DNA from: Sphingomonas rosea
GTDB taxonomy: Bacteria > Pseudomonadota > Alphaproteobacteria > Sphingomonadales > Sphingomonadaceae
Direction of reading: 5' to 3'
Assembly (NCBI RefSeq): GCF_039538065.1
Contig: NZ_BAABBR010000001.1
Coordinates: 2,208,501 to 2,272,500 of the forward strand
Length of the DNA stretch: 64,000 nt
The translations under genes were made by a program, and so were the position numbers. The notes beneath the pieces were generated by a model. It searched no databases, was not told the origin of the DNA, and saw nothing but the letters and a program-made list of their open reading frames with translations. Within the stretch, counting starts at the first letter, position 1. The number at the start of each line of letters is the position of its first letter. Positions 50,164-58,191 of this stretch are shown here, in pieces.

Positions 50164-50817
50164 TCAGTTCATCTTCATGCCTTCCTTGTTCATCAGCATG
50201 GTGATCCGGGCGTTCTGCTCATCGCTCATCGCGGCCTTGAAGCGCGGGTAGACCTGCTCTTCTTCCATTTTCGCATGCTCGGCGATGAGGTCGCGGAACT
50301 CGCGCACGGTCGGCAGGAACTCGGCCGAATCCTTTTCCATGTTCTCAAGGCGATAGAGGTAGGTCTTCACATAGCCATGCTCATGCTCGAGATGGTCGGC
50401 GTCGACCGTTTCATTGGCCTGGCGAAGCGCCGGATAGACGACCTGCTCCTCCTGGAAGCTGTGCTTGTTGAGGCCGTAGTGGAGGAGCTTGACGAGGCCC
50501 GCGCGCTTGACCGTTTCGCTGTCCTCGGTGGCGAGGAGCGCGTCGAACTTGGCGAGTGTCGCCTTGTGCTCAAGCTTCAGGATCTCGTCCCAGGCGTTGC
50601 CGGCCATGACCGATTCCGACGCCTGCTGCAGGAACTTGCGCGCCCAGTTGGCGCCGATGCCGATCGCCGCGCCGGCCGCCAGCGCGCCGAGCAGCGGGGC
50701 GGCGCCGCTCTCGCCGTTGCCGAACGAGAAGGCGCTCTTCTCGGCCGCGGGCTTGCGGGTCTTGCGGTTGTTGTCGTTGCTGCGGCTGCGAGTCCGGGTT
50801 TCGTTACGCGTGGCCAT
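50164..50817 (-). CDS. Hemerythrin HHE domain protein
   Basis: 217 residues from ATG 50817, with GGGAGAG 6 nt upstream. Residues 1-30 are Arg/Asn/Ser-rich, residues 35-60 a Gly/Ala-rich hydrophobic stretch (PLLGALAAGAAIGIGANWARK), then a HHE four-helix domain with His/Glu ligands in LEHKATLAKFDALL, GLNKHSFQEEQVVYP, DHLEHEHGYVKTYL and AEHAKMEEEQVYPRF. Such domains bind a di-iron site and sense or store oxygen, NO or iron. A GGAAC-N17-TGTT promoter lies upstream, fitting a stress gene. Confidence 0.87.
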   Translation of the reverse strand: MATRNETRTRSRSNDNNRKTRKPAAEKSAFSFGNGESGAAPLLGALAAGAAIGIGANWARKFLQQASESVMAGNAWDEILKLEHKATLAKFDALLATEDSETVKRAGLVKLLHYGLNKHSFQEEQVVYPALRQANETVDADHLEHEHGYVKTYLYRLENMEKDSAEFLPTVREFRDLIAEHAKMEEEQVYPRFKAAMSDEQNARITMLMNKEGMKMN

Positions 50818-50854
50818 GATGGCTCTCCCAACTTGTTGAATTCTCATGGGCGTC

Positions 50855-50880
50855 AACAAGCGGCGGGAGCGCGACGTTCC
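50855..50880 (-). promoter_or_regulatory. EcfG-type general stress promoter of the hemerythrin gene
   Basis: Minus strand GGAAC (50876-50880), 17-bp spacer, TGTT (50855-50858). It matches the alphaproteobacterial EcfG consensus GGAAC-N16/17-CGTT except for the first base of the -10. The predicted start leaves a leader of about 30 nt including the GGGAGAG ribosome-binding site. Confidence 0.5.
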
Positions 50881-50912
50881 TGTTGCGAGCGGTTTGCAGC
50901 AGGCGCCGTAGG

Positions 50913-51842
50913 TCAGGCCTGATTGGTGTCCTGAGCGGGCGGCGCATCCATTTCGGGTTCCGCCTCGGGCGGGGGTGCCGCCACTTCCTCGGGAGCCGGT
51001 TCCGGTTGCGCCTCCGGAAGCTGCTCGATGACGTCACGCGGGGGTGGAGGCGGGGTCGCCGTCTCGACGTCCGAGCCCGGCAAGGAGACGGGCTTGCGGC
51101 TCGGCGGCGGAGTGCGGTCCCTGGGCGCGGTCGTGCCCCGGTAGACGCAGGCGTCGAGCCCGTCGCGGGCGACGATCGCGATCCGCGCGGCGATGCTGTT
51201 GCCGTAACGGCGGGTGAAGCCCTGCGGCGCGATCGCCGCGCGGCCCTTGGGGAGCGGCAGGACGGCGGCGAGCCGGGCGGCCTCGGTCCGGGTCAGCGCG
51301 GCGGCGTCATGCCCGTAGTAGCGCTCGGCGCCGGCGTTGACGCCATAGGTGCCGATCCCGGTCTCGGCGAGGTTGAGATAGACCTCCATGATCCGGCGCT
51401 TGCCCCACAGGTGCTCGATCAGGAAGGTGAACCAGGCCTCGGCACCCTTGCGAGCATAGCCGCCGCCTTGCCACAGGAAGGCGTTCTTGGCGGTCTGCTG
51501 GCTGATGGTCGAGCCGCCACGGATCCGGCCGCCGCTGGCGTTGCGCCGCGCGGCGTCGCTGATCGCGTCCCAGTCGAAGCCGGCATGGCTGCAGAACTTG
51601 CTGTCCTCGGCGGCTACCACCGCGCGGACCACGTCGCGGTCGATCCGGTCGAGCCCCATCCACTCGCGCGTCGCGCCGCGCCCGGCGAGCATGTCGCCCG
51701 CCATGGTCGCGGTGATCGGCGGGTTGATGAAGCGGTAGGCGATCACCCACAAGATCGATCCCGCGACGAAGACCACGACCAGCAACAGCAGGAAGCGGAA
51801 GATCCGCGCAGGAAGCGAGCGGGCGGGACGGGAGCGGGCCAT
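50913..51842 (-). CDS. mtgA: Monofunctional peptidoglycan transglycosylase
   Basis: 309 residues. A membrane helix at about 13-36 (IFRFLLLLVVVFVAGSILWVIAY) anchors the GT51 domain. Catalytic motifs are VVAAEDSKFCSHAGFD (glutamate), GGSTISQQTAKNAFL and RIMEVYLNLAETGIGTYGV. It polymerises lipid II into glycan strands. The C-terminal 80 residues are a Pro/Glu/Ala-rich tail not present in the usual 230-residue MtgA. The TPR protein gene upstream ends 11 bp before it, on the same strand. Confidence 0.92.
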   Translation of the reverse strand: MARSRPARSLPARIFRFLLLLVVVFVAGSILWVIAYRFINPPITATMAGDMLAGRGATREWMGLDRIDRDVVRAVVAAEDSKFCSHAGFDWDAISDAARRNASGGRIRGGSTISQQTAKNAFLWQGGGYARKGAEAWFTFLIEHLWGKRRIMEVYLNLAETGIGTYGVNAGAERYYGHDAAALTRTEAARLAAVLPLPKGRAAIAPQGFTRRYGNSIAARIAIVARDGLDACVYRGTTAPRDRTPPPSRKPVSLPGSDVETATPPPPPRDVIEQLPEAQPEPAPEEVAAPPPEAEPEMDAPPAQDTNQA

Positions 51843-51853
51843 GGAGGACGCGG

Positions 51854-53428
51854 CTAGCGGGCCGCCCGCCGGCTTTCAATCGCCGCCAGCACCGCCAGCG
51901 AACCCGGATCGAGGGGCCGGCCCTTGAGGGCCTTGTCCGCGCTCTGCTTGGCCCCGGCCAGATCACCGCCGGCGAGCCTGGCCTCGGCCTCGAACCGGCG
52001 AACCGGCGACCACCAGGCGGGCGGATCGCCCGAATAGCCGTAATCGGCATCTTCCTGGAGCAGCGATCCGCGCTCGAAGGCGGCGGCGGCAAGCGCGGGC
52101 TTGCCCTCGATCATTGCCGCACGCCCGTCGAGCACCGCGCTCGCGATCCGCAGCGTTTGGCGGCCATACCAGTCGTAATCGTCCTTCTTGCGCTTGGGCT
52201 CGGGCGCCGCGGGGATGGCGGCCTGTTCGCGGCGCACGTCGGCGGCGCGGCCGAGGCGCGCGAAGGCTTCGCCCCGGGCATAATGCCACATGCCCTTGAG
52301 CATCGGGAGCCTGGGCTCGGGCACGGCGAGGATCTCTCGCGGGTCGGCGAGGATCCCGAGCGCGACGTAAGCGCCGGCGGCCGCGCGCTGCGAACTGGCG
52401 AGCGCCTTGTCAGCCGAGAGCGAGGCGGTGACGAGCGGCCGGGCGAGCCACAAGGCGGTCTCGGCATCGCCCGCCATCAGTGCGCCGCCGATCCCGAAGG
52501 TGACGTTGTGGAGGTGATAAGGGACCCCGAAGACCCCCGCGGGCGGCGGCACCGCCATGGCCTTGGCCTGCGCATAGACGATCTCGACCGCCTGACGGTT
52601 GACCAGCCCCGCCTCGCGGTAGCGCCCGACCCAGTAGAAGGTGTGGCTCGGCATGTGGACGAGATGCTGGGCGTTGGGGGCCAGCGCGCCGAGGCGATTG
52701 GCGAAGGGTTCGGCCTTGGCGGGCTCGCCGGCGATCTCGCTGGCGTGAATGTAGAAATGGATCGCCGGGGTATAGGTCGGGTTGCGACCCAGGACGCGCT
52801 CGGCGGCGGCCATGCTGCGCCGGGCGGCGGCCTTCATCTTGGCCTCGTCCTCGCTGCCGGCCTGGAGCCAGGCGTCGGCGGCGAAACTCGCGATCTGGTC
52901 GTTGTCGGGATGCTGGTCGGAAATCTTCTGCATCGCGTCGGCGAAGGCGAGGTCGCCCGGCTGCCCCCAGCCGCCGCCCTTGGTGTAGCGGACGACGAGC
53001 GCATCGGTGAGCGCCTTCTCGAGCGGATCGCCGCCCTTCGCGGCCATGGCCTGCGCCTCGCGGGCGAGCTTGAGCAGGCCTTTCATCTCTTCGGGCGTCT
53101 TGTTGTAATTGATGGTCGGACCGTCGGCCCACGCGACGCCCCAGACGCACATGGCGCAGGCGGGATCGAGCCGGCGCGCTTCCTTCATCGCCTCGACGGC
53201 CGCGGCATGCGCGAAGGCTGCGGCGAGCTGGAGGCCGTTGTCGAAAAATGCCTGCGCCTGCGGGACTTGCGTGTCGATCTTGAGGCCACCGCCACCATAA
53301 CCGCTGAGCAATTGGGGGGTGGCGGGCGCAACCATGTCGGCATGGCCTGCATGGCTTTGCGCTAGTGCAGGCGAAGCGGGAACCGCTGCCGTCAGCAACA
53401 GGCCCAGGATGGTGGCTTGGATCCGCAT
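51854..53428 (-). CDS. Secreted TPR-rich protein, unknown function
   Basis: 524 residues from ATG 53428, with GGAG about 9 nt upstream. A cleavable signal peptide (LGLLLTAAVPASPALAQ) precedes AFFDNGLQLAAAFAHAAAVEAMKEARRLDP, the first of several TPR-like units. Conserved-looking blocks are CAMCVWGVAWADGPTINY and NAQHLVHMPSHTFYWVGRY, which carry His and Cys residues. C-terminal repeats are A/L-rich. Related periplasmic proteins in sphingomonads are annotated only as TPR proteins. It precedes mtgA in the same direction. Confidence 0.75.
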   Translation of the reverse strand: MRIQATILGLLLTAAVPASPALAQSHAGHADMVAPATPQLLSGYGGGGLKIDTQVPQAQAFFDNGLQLAAAFAHAAAVEAMKEARRLDPACAMCVWGVAWADGPTINYNKTPEEMKGLLKLAREAQAMAAKGGDPLEKALTDALVVRYTKGGGWGQPGDLAFADAMQKISDQHPDNDQIASFAADAWLQAGSEDEAKMKAAARRSMAAAERVLGRNPTYTPAIHFYIHASEIAGEPAKAEPFANRLGALAPNAQHLVHMPSHTFYWVGRYREAGLVNRQAVEIVYAQAKAMAVPPPAGVFGVPYHLHNVTFGIGGALMAGDAETALWLARPLVTASLSADKALASSQRAAAGAYVALGILADPREILAVPEPRLPMLKGMWHYARGEAFARLGRAADVRREQAAIPAAPEPKRKKDDYDWYGRQTLRIASAVLDGRAAMIEGKPALAAAAFERGSLLQEDADYGYSGDPPAWWSPVRRFEAEARLAGGDLAGAKQSADKALKGRPLDPGSLAVLAAIESRRAAR

Positions 53429-53483
53429 GCTCTTGGCTCCCCCCATTCAGACGGCGGGAGCTTAGCGGACCTGACGAATCTGG

Positions 53484-53693
53484 CTAGTCGTGCTTGCCGA
53501 GGCGATCGGCGGCCGCCTGGTAACTGCGCGCCATGCTGCTCAGCACGTCGGCGGCCTGGGTGTCGGAGATCCCGGCGGCGAGGCGACGGCAACGCGCCGC
53601 CTTGATGGTAAGGGCAGCCTTGTCGTCGGCGCCCTCGGAGGAGGCGTCGTCGCGGCCGGTGAATGTAGGATCGGAAGCCAAAGCGTTACTCAC
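53484..53693 (-). CDS. Small helical protein behind an EcfG promoter
   Basis: 69 residues from GTG 53693. The sequence ends with AARCRRLAAGISDTQAADVLSSMARSYQAAADRL, an amphipathic helix pattern of many small sphingomonad stress proteins. The open frame starts at 53768, but a perfect EcfG promoter match lies inside that extension (53728-53752), so the true start must be downstream. The GTG gives a leader of about 25 nt with a weak ribosome-binding site. Function unknown. Confidence 0.6.
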   Translation of the reverse strand: MSNALASDPTFTGRDDASSEGADDKAALTIKAARCRRLAAGISDTQAADVLSSMARSYQAAADRLGKHD

Positions 53694-53727
53694 TACGTCT
53701 GAAGACAGGTAAAGTCGCTGTGGCACG

Positions 53728-53752
53728 AACGGCCCTCCGTCGGTCGGGTTCC
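53728..53752 (-). promoter_or_regulatory. EcfG-type promoter of the small-protein gene
   Basis: Minus strand GGAAC (53748-53752), 16-bp spacer, CGTT (53728-53731), an exact match to GGAAC-N16-CGTT. It directs transcription leftwards into the 69-residue gene. Confidence 0.65.
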
Positions 53753-53810
53753 CGACGAAAGGCCGCACATACGTATACGAAGCGAAACTGTGATTAAGCT
53801 GTCACACTCG

Positions 53811-54326
53811 TCAGAGTGCGACTTCGGCCTGGTTCTCGTGCTCGTGATCCTTGCCGGGGTCGCGGCCGAGCATCTTGAGTGCCACCGCGACCAGCGTTGA
53901 ACCGGTTTCGGCCTTCCAGATCTCGGCCTTGCTGGTGTCGAAGCGCAGCAGCTGGAGCTCGGGATCGTCCTTGCCGTCCTTGTACCAGGCGGCGATGAAC
54001 GGGTTCCAGAACTTGTCGACCAGCGCCCGGTCGTTGACCAGTTCGAGCGTGCCGTGGATGTGCGCGAACAGGTCGTGGCCCTTCGACGCATAGGTGCAGA
54101 CCGCGCGGTTGGTTTCCGACAGGCCCTTCACGATCGCCTCGGACTTGGCGCCGAAGAAATAGATGTCGCCGCCGTCCTTGGAGTCATCCTTCCAGTCGAC
54201 CTGCACGGTCCACGGGCGGGTGCGGCTGTCTTCGACGCCCTGGAGGCCGATCATCACGAACGGCGAGCTCTTCAGCTCCTTCCAGAAGGCTTCCTTCAGT
54301 TCCTCGGCGCGCTCGGCATCAGCCAC
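53811..54326 (-). CDS. Pyridoxamine 5'-phosphate oxidase-like general stress protein
   Basis: 171 residues from GTG 54326, with GGGAGAG 6 nt upstream. The FMN-binding split-barrel pattern is SSPFVMIGLQGVEDSRTRPWTVQVDW, then IYFFGAKSEAIVKGLSETNRAVCTYASKGHDLFAHIHGTLEL and VDKFWNPFIAAWYKDGKDDPELQLLRFD, close to general stress protein 26. Function is probably flavin or heme-related protection. A perfect GGAAC-N16-CGTT promoter is upstream, so it belongs to the EcfG regulon. The longer frame to 54488 is non-coding. Confidence 0.9.
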   Translation of the reverse strand: MADAERAEELKEAFWKELKSSPFVMIGLQGVEDSRTRPWTVQVDWKDDSKDGGDIYFFGAKSEAIVKGLSETNRAVCTYASKGHDLFAHIHGTLELVNDRALVDKFWNPFIAAWYKDGKDDPELQLLRFDTSKAEIWKAETGSTLVAVALKMLGRDPGKDHEHENQAEVAL

Positions 54327-54358
54327 TTGATCTCTCCCATGAAAAGGTTTGGCACCGA

Positions 54359-54383
54359 AACGGGAGAGGCGGGGGAGGGTTCC
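54359..54383 (-). promoter_or_regulatory. EcfG-type promoter of the PPOX stress gene
   Basis: Minus strand GGAAC (54379-54383), exact 16-bp spacer, CGTT (54359-54362). The leader of about 25 nt contains the ribosome-binding site. Confidence 0.65.
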
Positions 54384-54390
54384 TTCGTTC

Positions 54391-55098
54391 CTAGCGGACC
54401 CGGCGGACCAGCAGCCCGCCGCCGTCAGCTTCCCTGACCTGGAACTCGGGCATCGAGCGGACGAGCTCGGAGAGGCTGCGCGCGCCATAGTTGCGGACCG
54501 AGAAGCTCAGCACCGCCTTGGCGCGCTGACCGACTTCGGACAGGGACGCAAAGCCTTCCTGGTCGCGCTTGCTCTGCTTCCAGGCCGAACCGAGCGCATT
54601 AAGCAATTCCTGCTCGACCGGGCGTGCCTCGTGGTCGGGATCGGCAGGTTCGTCGGGTTCGGCGGCGGCCAGCGCGGCGACGTCAAAGAAGCGGGTGCAG
54701 CTGTTCTGGAAGCTGACCGGGGTCTTGGCGGTGCCGAAGCCATAGACCGGGATGCCCGCCTCGCGGATGCGCTGGGCGAGGGGGAGGAAGTCGCTGTCGC
54801 TCGACATGATGCCCAGCCCGTCGATCTGGTCGCGGTGGAGCATGTCCATGGCGTCGATCACCATCCGCATGTCGGTCGCGCTCTTGCCCTTGACGACGTC
54901 GAACTGCTGGATCGGCTGGATCGAATGCTGGGTGGTGAGCAGGCCCCAGTTCTTGAGCGCGGGCTTGGACCAGTTGCCGTAGGCGCGGCGGACATTGATT
55001 CCGCCCAGTTCGCCCAGCACGAGCAACACCTCGTCGAGGTGGTCGGGCGAGGCATTGTCGGCGTCGATCAGCAGGGCAATGTTGCGGTCGCGGTCCAT
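54391..55098 (-). CDS. NYN-domain (LabA-like) protein with C-terminal LOTUS/OST-HTH
   Basis: 235 residues from ATG 55098. The N-terminal NYN (PIN-like) domain reads ALLIDADNASPDHLDEVL with the metal-binding Asp pair, then KGKSATDMRMVIDAMDMLHRD and IMSSDSDFLPLAQRIREAGIPVYGFG, which hold the remaining acidic residues. A C-terminal winged-helix segment (GFASLSEVGQRAKAVLSFSVRNYGARSLSELVRSMPEFQVRE) is OST-HTH-like and probably binds RNA. Members are suspected endoribonucleases. Its start is 5 bp after the carbonic anhydrase stop, so they form an operon. Confidence 0.85.
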   Translation of the reverse strand: MDRDRNIALLIDADNASPDHLDEVLLVLGELGGINVRRAYGNWSKPALKNWGLLTTQHSIQPIQQFDVVKGKSATDMRMVIDAMDMLHRDQIDGLGIMSSDSDFLPLAQRIREAGIPVYGFGTAKTPVSFQNSCTRFFDVAALAAAEPDEPADPDHEARPVEQELLNALGSAWKQSKRDQEGFASLSEVGQRAKAVLSFSVRNYGARSLSELVRSMPEFQVREADGGGLLVRRVR

Positions 55099-55103
55099 GA
55101 TGG

Positions 55104-55730
55104 TCAGGCGTCCTCTGTCACGGGGTCGAACTCGCCGGTCTGCTCGTCGAGCGCCCACAGCTTGCCGTCGGCGACCCCGAAATGAAGGCCATGGAGCATC
55201 AGCGAGCCCGCTTTCTCGCGCTCGGCGACGAACGGGAAGGTGCGCAGGTTCGCGAGGCTGGTCTTGACGCCCTCGAGCTCGAGCGCCCGCTGGGGGTTCT
55301 CGGGCGCCTCGGCGACGACCTTTTCGCGGGCGTCGTCGAGCATCGCGATCCAGCCCGGGATGAAGCTCTGCTCGGGATCTAGGTCGCCGGCGAGCGACGC
55401 GGCGATCCCCCCGCAGGCCCCGTGCCCCATCACGATCACGTGCTTGACGTTGAGGGCCGTCACCGCGAACTCGAGCGCCGCCGACACGCCGTGGAGCCCG
55501 CCACCCACCTCGTAGGGCGGGACGAGGTTGGCGACGTTGCGAAGCACGAACATCTCGCCCGGCAGGGTATCGAAGATGGTCGCCGGATCGACCCGGCTGT
55601 CGCAGCAGCCGATGATCATGACCGGTGGCTCCTGACCCGTCGCGAGGGCCTCCCAGCGCCGACGCTGATCGGGATAGCCGGTGGAACGGAAGCGGCGATA
55701 GCCGTCGAGAAGCGCACGATAAGCTTGCAT
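55104..55730 (-). CDS. can: Beta-class carbonic anhydrase
   Basis: 208 residues from ATG 55730. Zinc ligands are in GCCDSRVDP (Cys at about 42, with the catalytic Asp-Arg pair) and VIVMGHGACGG (His and Cys). AALEFAVTALNVKHVIVMGH is the family helix. It interconverts CO2 and bicarbonate, which supplies carboxylation reactions in air-grown cells. It heads the leftward unit with the NYN gene. A 10-bp palindrome TGCAATTGCA at 55762-55771 in the divergent gap could be an operator. Confidence 0.94.
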   Translation of the reverse strand: MQAYRALLDGYRRFRSTGYPDQRRRWEALATGQEPPVMIIGCCDSRVDPATIFDTLPGEMFVLRNVANLVPPYEVGGGLHGVSAALEFAVTALNVKHVIVMGHGACGGIAASLAGDLDPEQSFIPGWIAMLDDAREKVVAEAPENPQRALELEGVKTSLANLRTFPFVAEREKAGSLMLHGLHFGVADGKLWALDEQTGEFDPVTEDA

Positions 55731-55761
55731 CGGCGAGCGGCTAATTGAACCGCCCTCCCTT

Positions 55762-55771
55762 TGCAATTGCA
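55762..55771. promoter_or_regulatory. Perfect 10-bp palindrome between can and the 17-kDa antigen gene
   Basis: TGCAATTGCA, followed directly by an overlapping CACGTG palindrome at 55770-55775. It sits in the 111-bp divergent region, about 32 bp from the can start. A dimeric regulator site is possible; nothing identifies the regulator. Confidence 0.3.
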
Positions 55772-55841
55772 CGTGGGCGGAACGATTGTCGGCTTCCCGC
55801 GCTTCACCATCCAGACGATGATTTAGCTGGAGGACGTATCC

Positions 55842-56180
55842 ATGAAGAAGGCGATGATGGCGGCCGTATTGGTCGCAGGCGTTTCGGTCACCGGTTGCGC
55901 GACCACCAATCCCTATGGCGATCCCTATTATAATGGCGGCAACAACTCGCAGGCGCAGCGCGCCGCGACCGGTGCCGCGGTCGGCGCGGTTGCCGGCGGC
56001 GTGCTCGGCGCGGTCGTTCCGGGCGTTTCGACGGTCGGCGGCGCGGTTGCCGGCGGCATCGCCGGTGCGGTGATCGGCGCCGTGGTCAAGGGCAAGCAGT
56101 ACTACCGCGACACCCGCGGCTACTGCTATTATGTCGATAGTAACGGCAACCCGATCTACGACTACAACACCCGCTGCTAA
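55842..56180 (+). CDS. Glycine-zipper outer-membrane lipoprotein (17-kDa surface antigen-like)
   Basis: 112 residues. A lipoprotein signal ends with lipobox VTGC at about 16-19. The centre is a double glycine zipper, GAAVGAVAGGVLGAVVPGVSTVGGAVAGGIAGAVIGAVV, followed by a Tyr/Asn-rich tail RGYCYYVDSNGNPIYDYNTRC. GGAGGA is 8 nt before the ATG. Rickettsial 17-kDa antigen relatives are outer-membrane proteins of unclear role. A GGAAC-N16-CGCT element at 55779-55803 is a weak stress-promoter candidate. Confidence 0.87.
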   Translation: MKKAMMAAVLVAGVSVTGCATTNPYGDPYYNGGNNSQAQRAATGAAVGAVAGGVLGAVVPGVSTVGGAVAGGIAGAVIGAVVKGKQYYRDTRGYCYYVDSNGNPIYDYNTRC

Positions 56181-56186
56181 AGCGTT

Positions 56187-56258
56187 TCTTCCCTCGGGAA
56201 GATAATGGCCGCGCGAGCGGCTGACGGAGGGGTCCCTGCCACCAGGCGGGGGCCCCTC
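56187..56258 (+). terminator. Three tandem hairpins between the 17-kDa antigen gene and lipA
   Basis: Stem 1 TCTTCC-CTCG-GGAAGA (56187-56202), stem 2 GCCGC-GCGA-GCGGC (56208-56221, a GNRA-type loop) and stem 3 at 56227-56258, GAGGGG...CCCCTC with an internal 4-nt loop. The third is the strongest, but no U run follows. The array is just after the antigen stop and could terminate transcription or stabilise the 3' end. Confidence 0.45.
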
Positions 56259-56335
56259 TGGCGCATCTGGCGTCCCGTCGCGTGGCCGAAGGGGTAGGGG
56301 TGGCGGTCGGCCACTCCAATCGCTATCTGGCCGCC

Positions 56336-57253
56336 ATGAACGCGCCGACCGCACTCCCGACCCCGCCCCGAGCGCGGAAGCCCGACTGGATCCGGGTCAA
56401 GGCTCCGACCTCCGAAGGCTATGCCGAAACGCGCAAGCTGATGCGCTCGCTGAACCTTGCCACCGTGTGCGAGGAAGCGGCCTGCCCGAACATCGGCGAG
56501 TGCTGGACCAAGAAGCACGCCACGGTGATGATCCTCGGCGACACCTGCACCCGGGCCTGCGCCTTCTGCAACGTCAAGACGGGCATGCCGCGCGCGGTCG
56601 ATCCGTTCGAGCCGCAGAACACCGCCATCGCGGCGGCCAAGCTCGGCCTTGAGCACATTGTCATCACCAGCGTCGATCGCGACGACCTTCCCGACGGCGG
56701 CGCCAGCCAGTTCGTCAAGGTGATCGAGGCGCTCCGCCGCGAGACTCCAACGACGACGATCGAGATCCTGACCCCCGACTTCCGCAACAAGAGCGAGGAA
56801 GCGGTCGCACGGATCGTCGACGCCGGTCCCGACGTCTACAACCACAATCTCGAGACCGTCCCGAGGCTTTATCCGACGATCCGGCCGGGCGCGCGTTATT
56901 ATGCCTCGCTCCGCCTCCTCGAGAGCGTCAAGCGCCGCAACCCGGCGATCTTCACCAAGTCGGGGGTCATGGTCGGGCTCGGCGAGCAGCGGCTCGAGGT
57001 CCACCAGGTGATGGACGACATGCGCTCGGCCGACATCGATTTCCTGACCATGGGCCAGTATCTCCAGCCGACCCCGCGCCATGCCAATGTCGAGGAGTTC
57101 GTGACACCCGATTCGTTCAAGGCCTATGCCGCGATCGCCCGGGCCAAGGGCTTCCTGCTGGTGGCGGCATCGCCGCTGACTCGCTCGAGCTATCACGCGG
57201 GCGACGATTTCCGGAAGATGCAGGAAGCCCGGGCGGCGCGGCTGGCTCGCTAG
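56336..57253 (+). CDS. lipA: Lipoyl synthase
   Basis: 305 residues from ATG 56336. The auxiliary cluster [13 protein letters not shown] and the radical-SAM triad CTRACAFC are intact, with the characteristic [31 protein letters not shown] and SGVMVGLGE. LipA inserts two sulphurs into octanoyl-lipoyl domains for pyruvate and 2-oxoglutarate dehydrogenases. The end [16 protein letters not shown] is standard. The frame extension to 56282 is not family-like. The START protein gene follows 5 bp later. Confidence 0.97.
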   Translation: MNAPTALPTPPRARKPDWIRVKAPTSEGYAETRKLMRSLNLATVCEEAACPNIGECWTKKHATVMILGDTCTRACAFCNVKTGMPRAVDPFEPQNTAIAAAKLGLEHIVITSVDRDDLPDGGASQFVKVIEALRRETPTTTIEILTPDFRNKSEEAVARIVDAGPDVYNHNLETVPRLYPTIRPGARYYASLRLLESVKRRNPAIFTKSGVMVGLGEQRLEVHQVMDDMRSADIDFLTMGQYLQPTPRHANVEEFVTPDSFKAYAAIARAKGFLLVAASPLTRSSYHAGDDFRKMQEARAARLAR

Positions 57254-57258
57254 GACGC

Positions 57259-57717
57259 ATGCCGAAGCATACCGAAAACCGGTTCCTCCCCTACACGCCC
57301 GAGCAGCTCTACGCGCTGGTCGCGGACGTCGCGCGCTATGACGAATTCCTGCCGTGGGTGACCGCGGTGCGGATCCGGTCGTCGAGCGAGACCGAGATGG
57401 TGGCGGACCTGATCGTCGGCTTCGGCGCGTTTCGCGAGCGCTTCACCAGCAAGGTCATCAAGCACCACCCCGACGCGATCACGGTCGATTATGTCGAGGG
57501 GCCGCTAAAGTTCCTTCATAACGAGTGGCGGTTCGAGCCGGCCGAGGGCGGCACCAACCTCTGCTTCAGCGTCGACTTCGCCTTCCGCAGCCGGATCTTC
57601 GAAGCGGTGGCGGGGCAGGTGTTCGACCGGGCGCTGAGGAAGATGACCAACGCCTTCGAACAGCGCGCAGCGGCGCTTTACGGTTCGAGCAACTCGAGCG
57701 CGCACAGCGCGGCCTGA
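57259..57717 (+). CDS. COQ10/RatA-type START-domain protein
   Basis: 152 residues. The polyketide_cyc/START pattern is [62 protein letters not shown] and [28 protein letters not shown]. Homologues bind ubiquinone (COQ10); E. coli RatA was named as a ribosome-inhibiting toxin. The position after lipA is common in alphaproteobacteria and I favour a quinone-related role. Its end overlaps pncC by 40 bp on the opposite strand. Confidence 0.88.
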   Translation: MPKHTENRFLPYTPEQLYALVADVARYDEFLPWVTAVRIRSSSETEMVADLIVGFGAFRERFTSKVIKHHPDAITVDYVEGPLKFLHNEWRFEPAEGGTNLCFSVDFAFRSRIFEAVAGQVFDRALRKMTNAFEQRAAALYGSSNSSAHSAA

Positions 57718-58181
57718 AGCCGCACCCCGGCGCGGCCATCGGTCGCGTCGAACAGCTTGGCGTCGGCCATGATCATGTCGGGGTCCTGCCCTTTTTCGGC
57801 GCGGGCGAAGATGACGGTGCCGACGGGCTTGGACGGCGTGCCGCCATCGGGGCCGGCAATTCCGGTGATCGCCACGGCGACATCGGCGCCCGACTTCTCG
57901 AGCGCACCCTTGGCCATCGCCCAGGCGGTCGCGACACTGACCGCGCCGAAGGTGTCGAGAACGTCCGACGAAACGCCGAGCAGCGAGGTCTTGGCATCAT
58001 TGGCATACGTGACATAGCCCGCGTCGAACACCGCCGAGCTTCCCGGCACCTCGGTCAGCGCGGCGCTGACGAGGCCGCCGGTGCAGCTTTCGGCCACCGC
58101 CATGCGCCGCCCCGCAGCCTTGTTCTTGGCGACCACCTCGCGGGCCTTCGCGGCGAGGTCGGGGTGCACGAGCGATTCCAT
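57678..58181 (-). CDS. pncC: CinA C-terminal family nicotinamide-nucleotide amidohydrolase
   Basis: 167 residues. [29 protein letters not shown] and [25 protein letters not shown] are the CinA C-terminal motifs, with the catalytic serine in AESCTGG. Freestanding members deamidate NMN to nicotinate mononucleotide in NAD recycling. It follows ispDF in the other sense of convergence: its 3' end overlaps the START gene, and its 5' end is downstream of ispDF by 10 bp on the same strand. Confidence 0.9.
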   Translation of the reverse strand: MESLVHPDLAAKAREVVAKNKAAGRRMAVAESCTGGLVSAALTEVPGSSAVFDAGYVTYANDAKTSLLGVSSDVLDTFGAVSVATAWAMAKGALEKSGADVAVAITGIAGPDGGTPSKPVGTVIFARAEKGQDPDMIMADAKLFDATDGRAGVRLQAALCALELLEP

Positions 58182-58191
58182 GGGCGCGATC

